A stretch of DNA of 64,000 nt from the NCBI RefSeq assembly GCF_007827365.1, contig NZ_VISI01000001.1:312501-376500 (forward strand). The letters are read 5' to 3'. The stretch is from Olleya sp. Hel_I_94. Its GTDB lineage: Bacteria > Bacteroidota > Bacteroidia > Flavobacteriales > Flavobacteriaceae. A program made the position numbers and the translations under genes. Numbering within the stretch: the first letter of the stretch is position 1; the number at the start of each line of letters is the position of its first letter. This document shows positions 24,913 through 33,942 of this stretch, piece by piece. The notes below the pieces were generated by a model. That model did not search any database. It worked only from the letters and a program-made list of their open reading frames with translations, and had not been told where the DNA came from.

Positions 24913-25968
24913 TTAAAACACAATATTATTCCCATTAACATCTACAAGATCAAAACATGTTATTAACTCGATAAGATTAGGATTGGTCTTTATTAACTTA
25001 GAAACAGTTAAGTCGGTATTTGACTTTATAATTTTCGTTTCATTTTTTGATTCACTCTTACTACTATAACCCTTAAAACCCTCCTCTCTTTCTTTAACTT
25101 GTTTTAAGAAAACATCTGCTAAATCCGTTCCTTTTACACAGTCTAAATTCTCTACATAGTCACTTACACTAATATTAAAACCAATATCATTTAAAGCTAA
25201 TGATTTATCCAACCATTTATTGTATTCTGATTTATCTGGAAATGCTATTATTTTATAGTTTTTAATATCTTTTAAGTAATCATATTTAAATCCACTTTCA
25301 CACCCAGTTGCCAACCATAAATACTCTGGTTTATAAATACTCATTATTATAGCTGTTTTTTCAGATTCAACTAAAGCTACAGTTTTTGATATCGATTCAT
25401 TAACTAAATGCAAACCGAATAAACATTGTTTTAAGTTAAAATCATTTAATTTTAATAAGTTCTTTACGCTGTGGATAAAAGGCTTCCCATTTTGATTTTT
25501 TTGACGTTTACCAGTTTCAATGTCGTATAGCATTATTTTTCCATGTCTTACGTTTTCATTTTTATCAATCTGCCAAAAAACAGTAGCTCCTTTGCCTCCC
25601 CATAACTTAGATGTGCCAATACAATATTTACTAATAGCTTCCTTTATTTGATCATTATTGAATATGGTTTTAAGAAACTGAATAAAATTATTTTTTTTAA
25701 AATTTCTTACACTTCCAGAAACTAAACTATAATCAATATAGGACTCTTCTTTAGGAGGTGTATAGCAATATTCCTGAATTTCATTCTTATATAGCTTAAA
25801 GGATGGATAAGAAAAATAACCACATTCAGTGATTCTATCACATTTACCATAATTTAAAGGTAATCGTTGTTTTGTTTTAATATCATAATAACACACCATT
25901 CTTTTTTTATCACAATTTGGGCAAAGATACTTTTTACTAGAATTATCAAATACGTAGGGAAAATTCAT
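24913..25968 (-). CDS. Primase-like zinc-finger/TOPRIM protein of the island
   Basis: This 351-aa protein starts with a CHC2-type zinc ribbon (CPNCDKKRM, then CDRITECGY, residues 16-50). Further on, ALVESEKTAIIMS and IIAFPDKSE resemble the two acidic motifs of a TOPRIM fold. It matches the DUF6371-type primase-like proteins that accompany DUF3987 in Bacteroidota elements and probably helps to replicate or prime the excised element. It lies 174 nt downstream of the DUF3987 gene on the same strand. Confidence 0.78.
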   Translation of the reverse strand: MNFPYVFDNSSKKYLCPNCDKKRMVCYYDIKTKQRLPLNYGKCDRITECGYFSYPSFKLYKNEIQEYCYTPPKEESYIDYSLVSGSVRNFKKNNFIQFLKTIFNNDQIKEAISKYCIGTSKLWGGKGATVFWQIDKNENVRHGKIMLYDIETGKRQKNQNGKPFIHSVKNLLKLNDFNLKQCLFGLHLVNESISKTVALVESEKTAIIMSIYKPEYLWLATGCESGFKYDYLKDIKNYKIIAFPDKSEYNKWLDKSLALNDIGFNISVSDYVENLDCVKGTDLADVFLKQVKEREEGFKGYSSKSESKNETKIIKSNTDLTVSKLIKTNPNLIELITCFDLVDVNGNNIVF

Positions 25969-25974
25969 AACATT

Positions 25975-26142
25975 AATTAATTATTAGGCAAAGCGGTAAA
26001 CTTGGTAAACTACACTACAATTAAAGGCTTAGAGGAAATTTTAAACTGGCTAACATGGTAATCTTGGAAAACTAAAAAAAACTCATACAAGCTTAAAAAA
26101 CAAACACTTAACTTTTAAATTGCCGAGTTTACCGAGTTTCCA
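25975..26142. repeat. GGTAAACTnGGTAAACT-type short repeats between two island genes
   Basis: GCGGTAAACTTGGTAAACT (25991-26009), TGGTAATCTTGGAAAACT (26054-26071) and the minus-strand GGAAACTCGGTAAACTCGGC just after the DUF3987 stop are variants of one 9-bp period. They may bind a replication protein. Confidence 0.4.
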
Positions 26143-27429
26143 CTAGATATATTTTTTTTTATAACAACCGTACTTTGGAACTGTAAATAAATTAGATTTT
26201 AGAAACCTATTTATTGATCCACCTTTTACTTTAAACTGGTCAAATAGAGGTAAAACATCAATTCTTTTAAATTCAACTGGCAACTCTTTATATAAGTCCA
26301 ATTTATTTAAAGGCAGCTCGTCTAATGGGTTAGTTACCAGCATACGATCGTTGACCTTAAATGCATTTAACCTAAAATATTCAGCAAGTATTATCGCATC
26401 TTTTAGACTTTTGATTGAAATATTTTCTGAATAATTATGAGTTGTTGATTGAGTAATACATTCTAAAATAAGCGCAAATCTCCATACATAAGTTTGAAGT
26501 TTAGCTTGTATTAAAGTTTCAAGATCATCATCATGATATTCTTTTACTTTTTCATGCTGCCAATCTATGTAAACATCACGTATGGCTTTTGACACTCTCA
26601 AAATTCGTGAAGGTGCTTCATATAGATTATTAATTAATTTTGAATAATTTTGTACATGCAGTTCTTCTATATGATTACCCGTAAACATAAACGGTTGAGG
26701 ATTGGCAGGATAGACAAATAAAAATCTTGCTAAAAATCCATCATCATCTCTGTTATTTTCTGCCAATTTTTTAAGCACTTTAGGTTGAAGACCGCCGATT
26801 ATATTGACATTTGTCTCTTCTACTCTAATCGGCTCTTTGGTAACCCTATCTACGGTTAGAGTTCCCCCATTATACAATTCTAAATATAACTGTTGATCAC
26901 CTCCTTTTTTATATTGATCAAAGCTATTTATCCAACCTATCAGTTCATCCTTAAAAATTAAAACACCTTTTTCATTATACTGCAATGTATCTGCTAATTT
27001 CTCAGGTGTAAAATCTTTTAAAATATGTTTACTATACCTAGGCTTGCTACCTTTAGATTCTTGTTGTTCAAAATCCTTTAACAAATCTTTGAAATCAACA
27101 TAAGCACGTTTGTCTTTATTTTCTATCGGTTGTTTAGAAAACACTATAGGATGTGACTTACCAATTCCACTTCTACCTATAATTGCTAACCACAATATTG
27201 GTTTACTGGTGTAAGAACCATTAAACAGTTTGGTATCGTTACCTATAGCTGTTGCACAAGTTGATAATATACCTGCACTTAAATATTCCTTATTAAAGCC
27301 AACAGTATTGCTTGCGTTTTGAATTAAGTTTTGAATTGAGATTGGAAATACATCAAAAGGAAACTCTGAATAACTCTTATTAAAATCAAAATCAATTGCT
27401 TTTCCGATATTAAGTTCTTGATTCTTCAT
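26143..27429 (-). CDS. DUF3987 helicase/primase-like protein of the island
   Basis: This 428-aa protein belongs to the DUF3987 family found in Bacteroidota islands beside a primase-like gene. It has a Walker A (GRSGIGKS, residues 85-92) and, further on, a Walker B-like GVLIFKDELIGWI and the sensor-like NVNIIGGLQPKVL. It probably acts as a helicase in replication of the excised element. Its start overlaps the stop of the HTH gene by one base (ATG at 27429). The C-terminus ends in a poly-Lys run encoded by nine A residues, a site where slippage could occur. Confidence 0.8.
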   Translation of the reverse strand: MKNQELNIGKAIDFDFNKSYSEFPFDVFPISIQNLIQNASNTVGFNKEYLSAGILSTCATAIGNDTKLFNGSYTSKPILWLAIIGRSGIGKSHPIVFSKQPIENKDKRAYVDFKDLLKDFEQQESKGSKPRYSKHILKDFTPEKLADTLQYNEKGVLIFKDELIGWINSFDQYKKGGDQQLYLELYNGGTLTVDRVTKEPIRVEETNVNIIGGLQPKVLKKLAENNRDDDGFLARFLFVYPANPQPFMFTGNHIEELHVQNYSKLINNLYEAPSRILRVSKAIRDVYIDWQHEKVKEYHDDDLETLIQAKLQTYVWRFALILECITQSTTHNYSENISIKSLKDAIILAEYFRLNAFKVNDRMLVTNPLDELPLNKLDLYKELPVEFKRIDVLPLFDQFKVKGGSINRFLKSNLFTVPKYGCYKKKYI

Positions 27430-27764
27430 TATTTAAATCTTTTAGAACGTTTAGACAAATAAGAATCTACCTCTGCTTCAGTTTCACTTATAGTTCTGAT
27501 TTTTCCTTGCTTAATCCATTCTATTATCTCTGATTTAAAAAAGAATAATCTACCATTCTTCTTGTGGTATGGAATTTCATTTTTTTGACAATACCCATAA
27601 ATAGTTGGCTTGGTGTAACCCGTAAAAATGGCTATTTCGTCAATAGTTTTTGGATCATCTGATTGCTGCTTTAATTCTGCTTTTTGTAGCAATAAAGCTT
27701 TTAATTCTTTAATGTCTTTTTTTACTTCTGCGACATCTTGTTGTGTTTTTTCGAATGAAATCAT
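27429..27764 (-). CDS. Excisionase-like HTH protein
   Basis: This 111-aa protein has a coiled-coil N-terminus (about 1-40) and a MerR/HTH_17-type domain (DEIAIFTGYTKPTIYGYC, then PYHKKNGRLFFFKSEI). Proteins of this type next to an integrase act as excisionases or as regulators of the element. It overlaps the DUF3987 gene by one base, so they are co-transcribed. Confidence 0.82.
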   Translation of the reverse strand: MISFEKTQQDVAEVKKDIKELKALLLQKAELKQQSDDPKTIDEIAIFTGYTKPTIYGYCQKNEIPYHKKNGRLFFFKSEIIEWIKQGKIRTISETEAEVDSYLSKRSKRFK

Positions 27765-27917
27765 TTCACGCTATTTTAAAGTTAATAATAACGCAATCTC
27801 CTTCTATTCAGAAATTGGAATTTTTACGAATTTTCACGAACGAAATAAAACCACATAAAACAAGTACAAATTATTAAAACTTTTTTTAACGTAGAATTTT
27901 CACGAATTTTAAACAGC
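27765..27917. promoter_or_regulatory. Intergenic region with ACGAATTTTCACGAA repeats
   Basis: TTTTTACGAATTTTCACGAAC (from 27820) and GTAGAATTTTCACGAATTTT (from 27891) are direct repeats of about 15 bp upstream of the excisionase-like gene. They are likely operators for an HTH protein of the island. Confidence 0.45.
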
Positions 27918-28982
27918 CTATATCTTTAATAATCTTTTAAATTGTTTTATATATTTTGGATTTCCTGTTGTAAATGATTTATATGGCTCTTTTGTATTTT
28001 CGTTAATAGAAATATTAAAAGCTTCACAAAATGCTTGCCCTATTTTTTTATAATCAATACTGTCTGGATATGCAGTATGCCTTAAAGCAACAGCAAGACT
28101 ACTTAATAAGCTTTTTCCACTACCATAAATACTGTTTCTTTTTGTAATTATGTTATAATCTTCATCCCAAATTTTATTTTCTAATCCAATTCTTAATACT
28201 TCAGATAAAGATAACTTTGCCGAAACACTCCATATATCAATTAATAAAGACAACCTATTATTAATAACAACATCTTCTTTGGATTCTATGATTTGAGTGC
28301 GCTTACTTTCTAAATCGGATTTATTCTTATAATAAGTAATTTGATTGTTTAAAAAAGTTTTATGAGGCTCTAATTGATCAGTCAAAACCATACCCTGAAG
28401 TTTAGCGCGAATCTCTTCAAAGTTTAATTCTTCTTTTAAATCATTAATGAGATCTAATGAATCTAATGTATCCATGCTTTTAAAAATACTACGGAGAATT
28501 TCCATTGTACAAATAGAAAAATAATCGTAAAATTTTTTATAATTAAAAGTAACCATACCTTTTTCATATTCCAAAGATTTAAAAAACTGAAATGCTAAAT
28601 CTTGCAAAACTAATTCTGAACTAAAAACCTCTGCATTGTTATGAATAGATATAATAAAAAAATAAGCAGCAATAAGTATTTCAGTCTCCGCTTTATTATA
28701 ATACTGCAAACAGATCTTATCACTTTCATTTATACTGTCTCCATTACAAAAATTACATTTACCAATAATCTCCTTGGGTATTGAATTATGAATCGACTGC
28801 ATGATATATTGCATCCATTGATCATATTTTTCATCATCAGCTAAATATTTTTTAATTAAAGAATGTACATCTTCCTCTCTTGCTACTCCGGAAGTATTAA
28901 AAATTTGATCTAAGTCATCGATTGAATTGATAGTAAGACTCTCAAACGTAGTCTTATCAACGTTGAAAAAATATTTATTCAT
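27918..28982 (-). CDS. Hypothetical island protein, 354 aa, weakly RteC-like
   Basis: This cytoplasmic helical protein lies 12 nt downstream of the integrase gene. It has a CNFCNG pair at about residues 78-83 and a C-terminal part (WSVSAKLSLSEVLRIGLE, then KKIGQAFCEAFNI) whose pattern recalls the end of RteC, a regulator of excision in CTnDOT-like elements. That likeness is faint and may be chance. Its position between integrase and excisionase supports a role in element control. Confidence 0.6.
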   Translation of the reverse strand: MNKYFFNVDKTTFESLTINSIDDLDQIFNTSGVAREEDVHSLIKKYLADDEKYDQWMQYIMQSIHNSIPKEIIGKCNFCNGDSINESDKICLQYYNKAETEILIAAYFFIISIHNNAEVFSSELVLQDLAFQFFKSLEYEKGMVTFNYKKFYDYFSICTMEILRSIFKSMDTLDSLDLINDLKEELNFEEIRAKLQGMVLTDQLEPHKTFLNNQITYYKNKSDLESKRTQIIESKEDVVINNRLSLLIDIWSVSAKLSLSEVLRIGLENKIWDEDYNIITKRNSIYGSGKSLLSSLAVALRHTAYPDSIDYKKIGQAFCEAFNISINENTKEPYKSFTTGNPKYIKQFKRLLKI

Positions 28983-28994
28983 TAATTTAATTCT

Positions 28995-30266
28995 TTAAAA
29001 GTCCATAATTGAATTTGCAAACACTTTCTTAGCTTCATCCTCAAAACCTGCAAAATAGTTTTTTGTCACACTTAAATCGCTATGATTTAAAGCTTCACTT
29101 ATAAATTCCATACTTGCACCTTTTCTTAATGAATTTGTAGCAAAAGAATGTCTTGCCCAATATGTCGATATATCATTAGGCAAATTGTTTGCTTTTGCCA
29201 CCCTCTTAATATGATCATTAATATATCGTGTAAAATTTTTAATTTTCTTATGTTGTGTTAAAATATCATCACTATTATCGACAATTTTAAAAACATAACC
29301 TGAATGATCATCATTTGAATATTTATCGATAACACCTTTAGTAAAATCAGTCAAATAGTTAATAATAGCAGTTTTTTCAGCAGATTTATCAAATGTTTTC
29401 GCTCTATAATAAGTAAACTTATCTTCTTCTAAATCAGAATATTTTAAAAGTGCAATATCTTTAATGTTCATTCCACTACATGCAAAACTAAAAAACCAAA
29501 AATCCTTGGCAACTTCTTCATTATCATTTAAAGTTTTTGCATTGAAAAGTACTTTTAACTGTTCCGAATTCAACGCTTTTTTAACTTTTTTAGTTCTAGG
29601 AATTTTATACCTATTTTTTCCGAAGGGATAAATATCATCACTAATATCATTATTCTGAATTGCGTTATTAAAGACAACCCTTAAAGTTCTAGTATATATT
29701 GCTATAGTGGTATAACTCTTTCCTTTCTCTAGCATATAATTTTCATAATCTTTTAACCACTTTACATTAATTAAACTAAAAGTAAGCTTATCTATACTAT
29801 ATCCTTTTTTTTGTTGACTAAACTCGCCTAATGATCCCAGTGTGTATCTATAACTTTCAGCAGTACCAATTTTATTGTCTTTAATTTTGCTGTCAATAAT
29901 GGAGTCAAAATAATATTTTACACTATTTCTATCAGTAGCTTTCCTGAACAATCTATTTTCAAAACTTTCAAAATCAAAAAAGGTTATTTGTTTAGCTTCT
30001 TCATTTGCTCTAGTTTCAATTGATTGAAGTTTAAGTCTTAATTCTTTGTTAGCACCTCTTAATGATTTGTTTGCTGAATTTATCCAAATATTAGAAAAAT
30101 CAGCTTCTGTTAGATCAATATCTAATGAATACCATTTCTCCTTTTGTATATTCTTATCATACACCCTTAACTTCACCGGATATTTACCACTATCCTTTTT
30201 ACGACGATTATCTAATCTAACTGTAATTTTATAATTGTCCGTCGCTACTTTTGTAGAATCACTCAT
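28995..30266 (-). CDS. Tyrosine recombinase (element integrase)
   Basis: This 423-aa protein has an arm-binding N-terminal domain (about 10-100), a SAM-like core-binding domain (about 105-215) and a catalytic domain. Visible catalytic parts are YWARHSFAT (Arg II region), LNHSDLSVTKNYF with His and the nucleophile Tyr near residue 405. The usual GLRxxE motif with catalytic Arg I reads GMNIKDIALL, with Asn in place of Arg, as in the CTnDOT-type integrases of Bacteroidota. It is not an integron integrase: it lacks the IntI-specific insertion and sits at the tRNA att. It likely integrates and excises the element at tRNA-Arg. Confidence 0.88.
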   Translation of the reverse strand: MSDSTKVATDNYKITVRLDNRRKKDSGKYPVKLRVYDKNIQKEKWYSLDIDLTEADFSNIWINSANKSLRGANKELRLKLQSIETRANEEAKQITFFDFESFENRLFRKATDRNSVKYYFDSIIDSKIKDNKIGTAESYRYTLGSLGEFSQQKKGYSIDKLTFSLINVKWLKDYENYMLEKGKSYTTIAIYTRTLRVVFNNAIQNNDISDDIYPFGKNRYKIPRTKKVKKALNSEQLKVLFNAKTLNDNEEVAKDFWFFSFACSGMNIKDIALLKYSDLEEDKFTYYRAKTFDKSAEKTAIINYLTDFTKGVIDKYSNDDHSGYVFKIVDNSDDILTQHKKIKNFTRYINDHIKRVAKANNLPNDISTYWARHSFATNSLRKGASMEFISEALNHSDLSVTKNYFAGFEDEAKKVFANSIMDF

Positions 30267-30290
30267 TGTTTTTGCTTTTTACAAAAGTAA

Positions 30291-30427
30291 TCATTTGCAG
30301 AATATTTGCAGAAAAAAATCATTAATAAACTATTAAAGATTATTAAAAGACATATAAACAATCCAGCAAAACCCTTATAAACATTAATAAACAAATAAAA
30401 CCCATGTAATAGACAAATAACCGTTTT
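30291..30427 (+). promoter_or_regulatory. Candidate integrase arm-site region next to att
   Basis: CATTAATAAAC occurs twice (30320-30330, 30383-30393) and TTTGCAGAA/TTTGCAGAAA twice just upstream of the integrase gene. Short direct repeats between an integrase gene and its att core usually are arm-type binding sites. Confidence 0.45.
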
Positions 30428-30474
30428 CTTGATTACGGCTCAAGAGGTTACTGGTTTGAATCCAGTCGAGGACC
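30428..30474 (+). tRNA. tRNA-Arg(ACG) 3' fragment (att site), not a full gene
   Basis: Anticodon stem CTTGA/TCAAG, loop TTACGGC with anticodon ACG (30435-30437), variable loop AGGTT, T arm ACTGG-TTTGAAT-CCAGT and the 3' acceptor strand CGAGGAC are present. The D arm and the 5' acceptor strand are missing. This is the duplicated 3' half left by integration. Confidence 0.85.
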
Positions 30475-31254
30475 CTTTGGTATTTCCTGTTTTATGTTTG
30501 TTCTAACATTGTTAAGTAAGTCAATAACCTCTTGACAACTGCGGTAATTTTCAATTTTGTCAATATTTTCAATCCGTTTTGCATCAACATAACTTTTCAA
30601 TGAACCTATTCCTGAATTATAGATTTTTTGATGTGAATCGCCGTAAAATCCTAGTAGAATATTCTTTTCATTTCTTGGAAGTAGAAAGTCTAGGAATGCA
30701 CTAATAATTTCTGGGGCAGTATCTTGATATTCATCAACAAAAAGATATGGATATTTCGATGTAATTATTGATGTTAATAACTCATAATTCTCAAACATTC
30801 TTTGAGACAAAAGAATTAAGTCATCGTGTCCTACGGTTCCATTTTCAAAATCACTAAAAGCTCTATCCGAATACTCAACAGATTTTATACGGTCAGCTAA
30901 TCCAAGGATATGTTTGTCTGGCTTTTCTTCGTGTTTAATGGTATTGATAGCATCAAATTCTATAATTAACTGCTTGTTAAATAGTCTTATACTATCCCAC
31001 AGAAACTCGTGAATTGTAGAAACTAATACTAAAGGATTATTCTCAAGGCGATCTATAATTTCATTTTTGGCTACATTAGTGTAAGTAATGCAGACAATTT
31101 TTTGATTATTAAGAGATAGGTCTTTACCCTTAGTGTCAATGAGATGGTTAATAGTTTGAATTAGTGCATAAGTTTTTCCTGCACCTGCACCAGCTTCCAA
31201 TACAAAACTTTTCTGCGTGGTAATCTTCTCTTTTATTTGATCAATAGCTTCCAT
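30448..31254 (-). pseudogene. gajB: Truncated GajB-like UvrD helicase
   Basis: This 268-aa ORF has the first UvrD/Rep motifs: Walker A GAGAGKT (about 22-28), VDEYQDT (about 170), a GDSHQKIYN motif and ENYRS. It lacks motifs V and VI and roughly the second half of a GajB, which is normally near 500 aa. The last residues (GPRLDSNQ) are only a translation of the tRNA-Arg fragment. In Gabija, GajB works with GajA to sense nucleotide loss and trigger DNA cleavage. Here the helicase should be inactive unless the rest is encoded elsewhere. It is directly downstream of gajA, with adjoining stop and start. Confidence 0.8.
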
Positions 31255-33342
31255 TTATTCTTCTTCTCCAGTTGCATCAACGATTTCTTTAGTAATATTT
31301 TTATCGATAGGTTTTTCTAACCATTTCAAACCTTCATCTATATATACTGGGACTTGCCAATTTGAAATATCATCTTCAGGGAAGGACATTACATCAAATG
31401 CAAAATTAGTTTTTGCGCTTGAACTTGTAGGTGCTAGTTCAAATGGAGTTTCAGAATTTAAAGTCTCAAGAGTCTTAACCTTTGCGAAACTAAAAAGGTT
31501 TTTCACATTTTTCTCCTCGCCTTTATCGTCGGTGTAATTTGATTTTAAAAGATCCAGATTCGTGTTAATAAAAGCTTCCTCAAAGCTTCTACCTACAATA
31601 CCGTTTTCAGTTGTTTGATATGCTACTCTAACAATATTATTTTCAATTTTATTCTTTTCCTCACAAGCGATAAGTTCTGTGATTTTAGACTTTTTGGGAA
31701 TCCAATCCTTCAGTGTGTGATTAGATGTTAATTCTCCATCTATACCACCATTGACTTCACATCGTTCTCCATTTACAGAATCTACAGAATCTATATCTGT
31801 CACAACCAGTGTTTTTAGCTTTAAAAACTCTAATATTTCCTTAAATTTATGCGTATATGCACCGCCTACTTCAAGAATTGACACATACTGAGTGGAAAGT
31901 CCAGGAGCCGATTTGAAGATGAGTTGGGGCATTAGCATACGTTCTGTAGTGCCTTCAACGATAATTACTTTGTCTGAAAAAAACAAGTCAGATTTGTGTA
32001 GGGTCAAATACTGTTTTAAAAATCTTGCGGTTTGTTTTTCATTTGAAATTTCAAGAGTATTAAAGTCTTGTACCTCAATACCGCTATCAATTCTATTAAA
32101 GTATCGAATTCTTTTAAAACCTTTGTCAGAATCAATTCCCGCTTCAGATAGAATATGTGAAGAGTGCGATGTAATTAACAATTGGACGTGTATATTGTCT
32201 TTCTTAGCTTCTTCAAGAATACCTTTGATCTGGCTAATAAACACTTGTTGCATCTGCGGATGCATATGCGCTTCAGGTTCTTCAATAAGTACAGTAAGGA
32301 ATTCTGAAACTTTATCTTCTTTTGCATTTCGGAAACGCTGGATAAAACTAGCAAGCTCTAATACCATATAAATAAGATTACTATAGCCTAATCCATTATA
32401 ACTTTCCGGTAGATTAATTTCCTCTTGCTTGTAATAATATTTGATATTATTTCTTATAACTGCCTCGGAATCAAATTCTGAATCTATAGTAATTGGAGGT
32501 ATCACGATAGGAGTCTTTGCTCCAAATTTTCCAAGATCGACTAGAATCTTTTTTAAAACAACATCATATTTCTCTTTAAGGTCAATAGATACTTCTTTAA
32601 GCTTATCTTCAACAGCCTTAACATTGGCATCTGTTTTATCGCGCTCATTATAATATTTAGAAAAACCTAGTGCGAGTGTTTTGTTCTTATCATTCTTTTT
32701 ATCATCTAAGATTCTCAAAGCTTTGATATCTTCAAAAGAAACTATCTTTTTTATCTTTTCTTTGAAACCTAATTCAATTTCACGCTGGTAGTCGGACTTA
32801 ACATCTTTAGCATAACAGCGTAACCTATAAAAAGTATTTAAATTTTCTTTGAAATATGGAATCAAAGTGATCTTTTTATCTTCTCTGTTATTGAACATTT
32901 TTAATAACCCTAACGTATTTATAGGTTCATAGGATAACAAAACACAAGCATCATTTCTCTCCTCGTCTAAATCTGTGATAAACTCACTTAACTCTGTTAA
33001 TGAGTCTTTTAATTTATCGTAGTGAAATTCAATTTGAAGTTGAATCTTAGGAAAACGTTTCTGAATATCTATTTCAATAGTCTCTTTGTTCTCATCCGTT
33101 ATCTCAGGAACGAGAGTCTTTTCAAACTCTATATTCAATTCTTTAAATAGAGAATATGAGGATTGAGAAAAGTCTTCAAAAGATAAAGAATCGTCGTTGG
33201 ATGTAAGCATTTTAATTACTTCAAGAAGTGATGTCTTTCCTGTATTATTTCTTCCAACAATTAATGTAATATCATCTTCTAAATTAATAGACGTATCTGC
33301 TAATAATCTAAAAAATCTAACCTGTATATTCTTGATTCTCAT
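31255..33342 (-). CDS. gajA: GajA-like OLD-family ATPase-nuclease
   Basis: This 695-aa protein combines an ABC-type ATPase (Walker A GRNNTGKTS, about residues 30-38; Walker B LIEEPEAHMHP, about 350) with a C-terminal TOPRIM nuclease (VIIVEGTTERML and LVVTDIDSVD carry the Glu and DxD metal ligands). The order and length match GajA of the Gabija anti-phage system, which nicks phage DNA when nucleotides are depleted. The gene is intact and has a truncated gajB after it, so the pair is probably a remnant. It is transcribed away from the viral module on the right. Confidence 0.85.
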   Translation of the reverse strand: MRIKNIQVRFFRLLADTSINLEDDITLIVGRNNTGKTSLLEVIKMLTSNDDSLSFEDFSQSSYSLFKELNIEFEKTLVPEITDENKETIEIDIQKRFPKIQLQIEFHYDKLKDSLTELSEFITDLDEERNDACVLLSYEPINTLGLLKMFNNREDKKITLIPYFKENLNTFYRLRCYAKDVKSDYQREIELGFKEKIKKIVSFEDIKALRILDDKKNDKNKTLALGFSKYYNERDKTDANVKAVEDKLKEVSIDLKEKYDVVLKKILVDLGKFGAKTPIVIPPITIDSEFDSEAVIRNNIKYYYKQEEINLPESYNGLGYSNLIYMVLELASFIQRFRNAKEDKVSEFLTVLIEEPEAHMHPQMQQVFISQIKGILEEAKKDNIHVQLLITSHSSHILSEAGIDSDKGFKRIRYFNRIDSGIEVQDFNTLEISNEKQTARFLKQYLTLHKSDLFFSDKVIIVEGTTERMLMPQLIFKSAPGLSTQYVSILEVGGAYTHKFKEILEFLKLKTLVVTDIDSVDSVNGERCEVNGGIDGELTSNHTLKDWIPKKSKITELIACEEKNKIENNIVRVAYQTTENGIVGRSFEEAFINTNLDLLKSNYTDDKGEEKNVKNLFSFAKVKTLETLNSETPFELAPTSSSAKTNFAFDVMSFPEDDISNWQVPVYIDEGLKWLEKPIDKNITKEIVDATGEEE

Positions 33343-33485
33343 AAACTTCTTTTAAACCCTACAAGTTAAAAAACATTCGCACCTACTCAAGTGAAAACTA
33401 AAGTAAATCTTCTATAAACTTTTTGTAAATAAATTAAAAAACAACTTTTAGTAGTTTGCCTGTCAAACAATTCGGCATTAGCCCA

Positions 33486-33938
33486 ATGAAAAAGACAGCA
33501 CACGATTATCACGATTTACAGCAAAGTATAGATTCCTTAATTGGGAAATTTGGACTTCAAAAAACCATTGAGGTTATTGATAGTCTAACCAGTAATACAG
33601 AGCTTACCACACAAGACAAAGAGAAAGTAAAACTTCTTCTCGTTTTTATTATTTCTCAGAGCATTGAAGTCTTTGATTTAAAAGAAGAAAACTTCTACAC
33701 CAGCAGCGTTCAAGAGTATCGTGAAGCGCGTATGTCCTGTTATTATTTACTCAAGAAATATACAGATTCTAGTTATGCCAAGATTGGCGAGAGTTTTAAC
33801 CAATCTAAACGTGCCATTCTTTACAACTATCACAAGTGCGATGAGATTCTTTCCATCCCACAATTCTACAAACCTTTTGTAGAAAAATTCAAAATCCTCG
33901 AAAACAACATCATCAATTTTATTGCAAAATTGAACTAA
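33486..33938 (+). CDS. DnaA domain IV-like DNA-binding protein
   Basis: This 150-aa protein starts at ATG 33486 (an upstream TTG is in frame but less likely). Its second half (EYREARMSCYYLLKKYTDSS, then YAKIGESFNQSKRAILYNYH) follows the pattern of DnaA domain IV: a helix beginning with Arg, then a HTH with IG..F..S...Y..H. No ATPase domain is present. It could bind the element's origin, or regulate it. It is the first gene of the viral-like block, four bases before the next. Confidence 0.7.
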   Translation: MKKTAHDYHDLQQSIDSLIGKFGLQKTIEVIDSLTSNTELTTQDKEKVKLLLVFIISQSIEVFDLKEENFYTSSVQEYREARMSCYYLLKKYTDSSYAKIGESFNQSKRAILYNYHKCDEILSIPQFYKPFVEKFKILENNIINFIAKLN

Positions 33939-33942
33939 GCCT

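Larger units (their letters stand above)
24551..30474 (-). mobile_element. Right end of an integrative element in tRNA-Arg
   Basis: A primase-like gene, a DUF3987 gene, an excisionase-like HTH gene, an unknown gene and a tyrosine recombinase are arranged in one direction and stop at a tRNA 3' fragment. This is the common layout of Bacteroidota genomic islands. The left limit of the element is not certain. The intact tRNA, and so the other end, should lie left of this window, in which case the cassette array would be carried within it. Confidence 0.65.

Noticed and set aside
28995..30266. Tyrosine recombinase as the integron integrase of the array
   Set aside because: Its arm-binding domain, size, altered Arg I and place beside a tRNA att with excisionase and primase-like genes fit an element integrase. 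The IntI-specific insertion is not seen, and it is at the wrong end of the array.
30428..30474. Complete tRNA-Arg gene
   Set aside because: The bases upstream (30390-30427) do not form a D arm or the 5' acceptor strand, so only the 3' half is present.
31892..32371. 159-aa plus-strand frame inside gajA
   Set aside because: It is a shadow of the gajA coding frame, with no neighbour or start site of its own. gajA is a clear family match.
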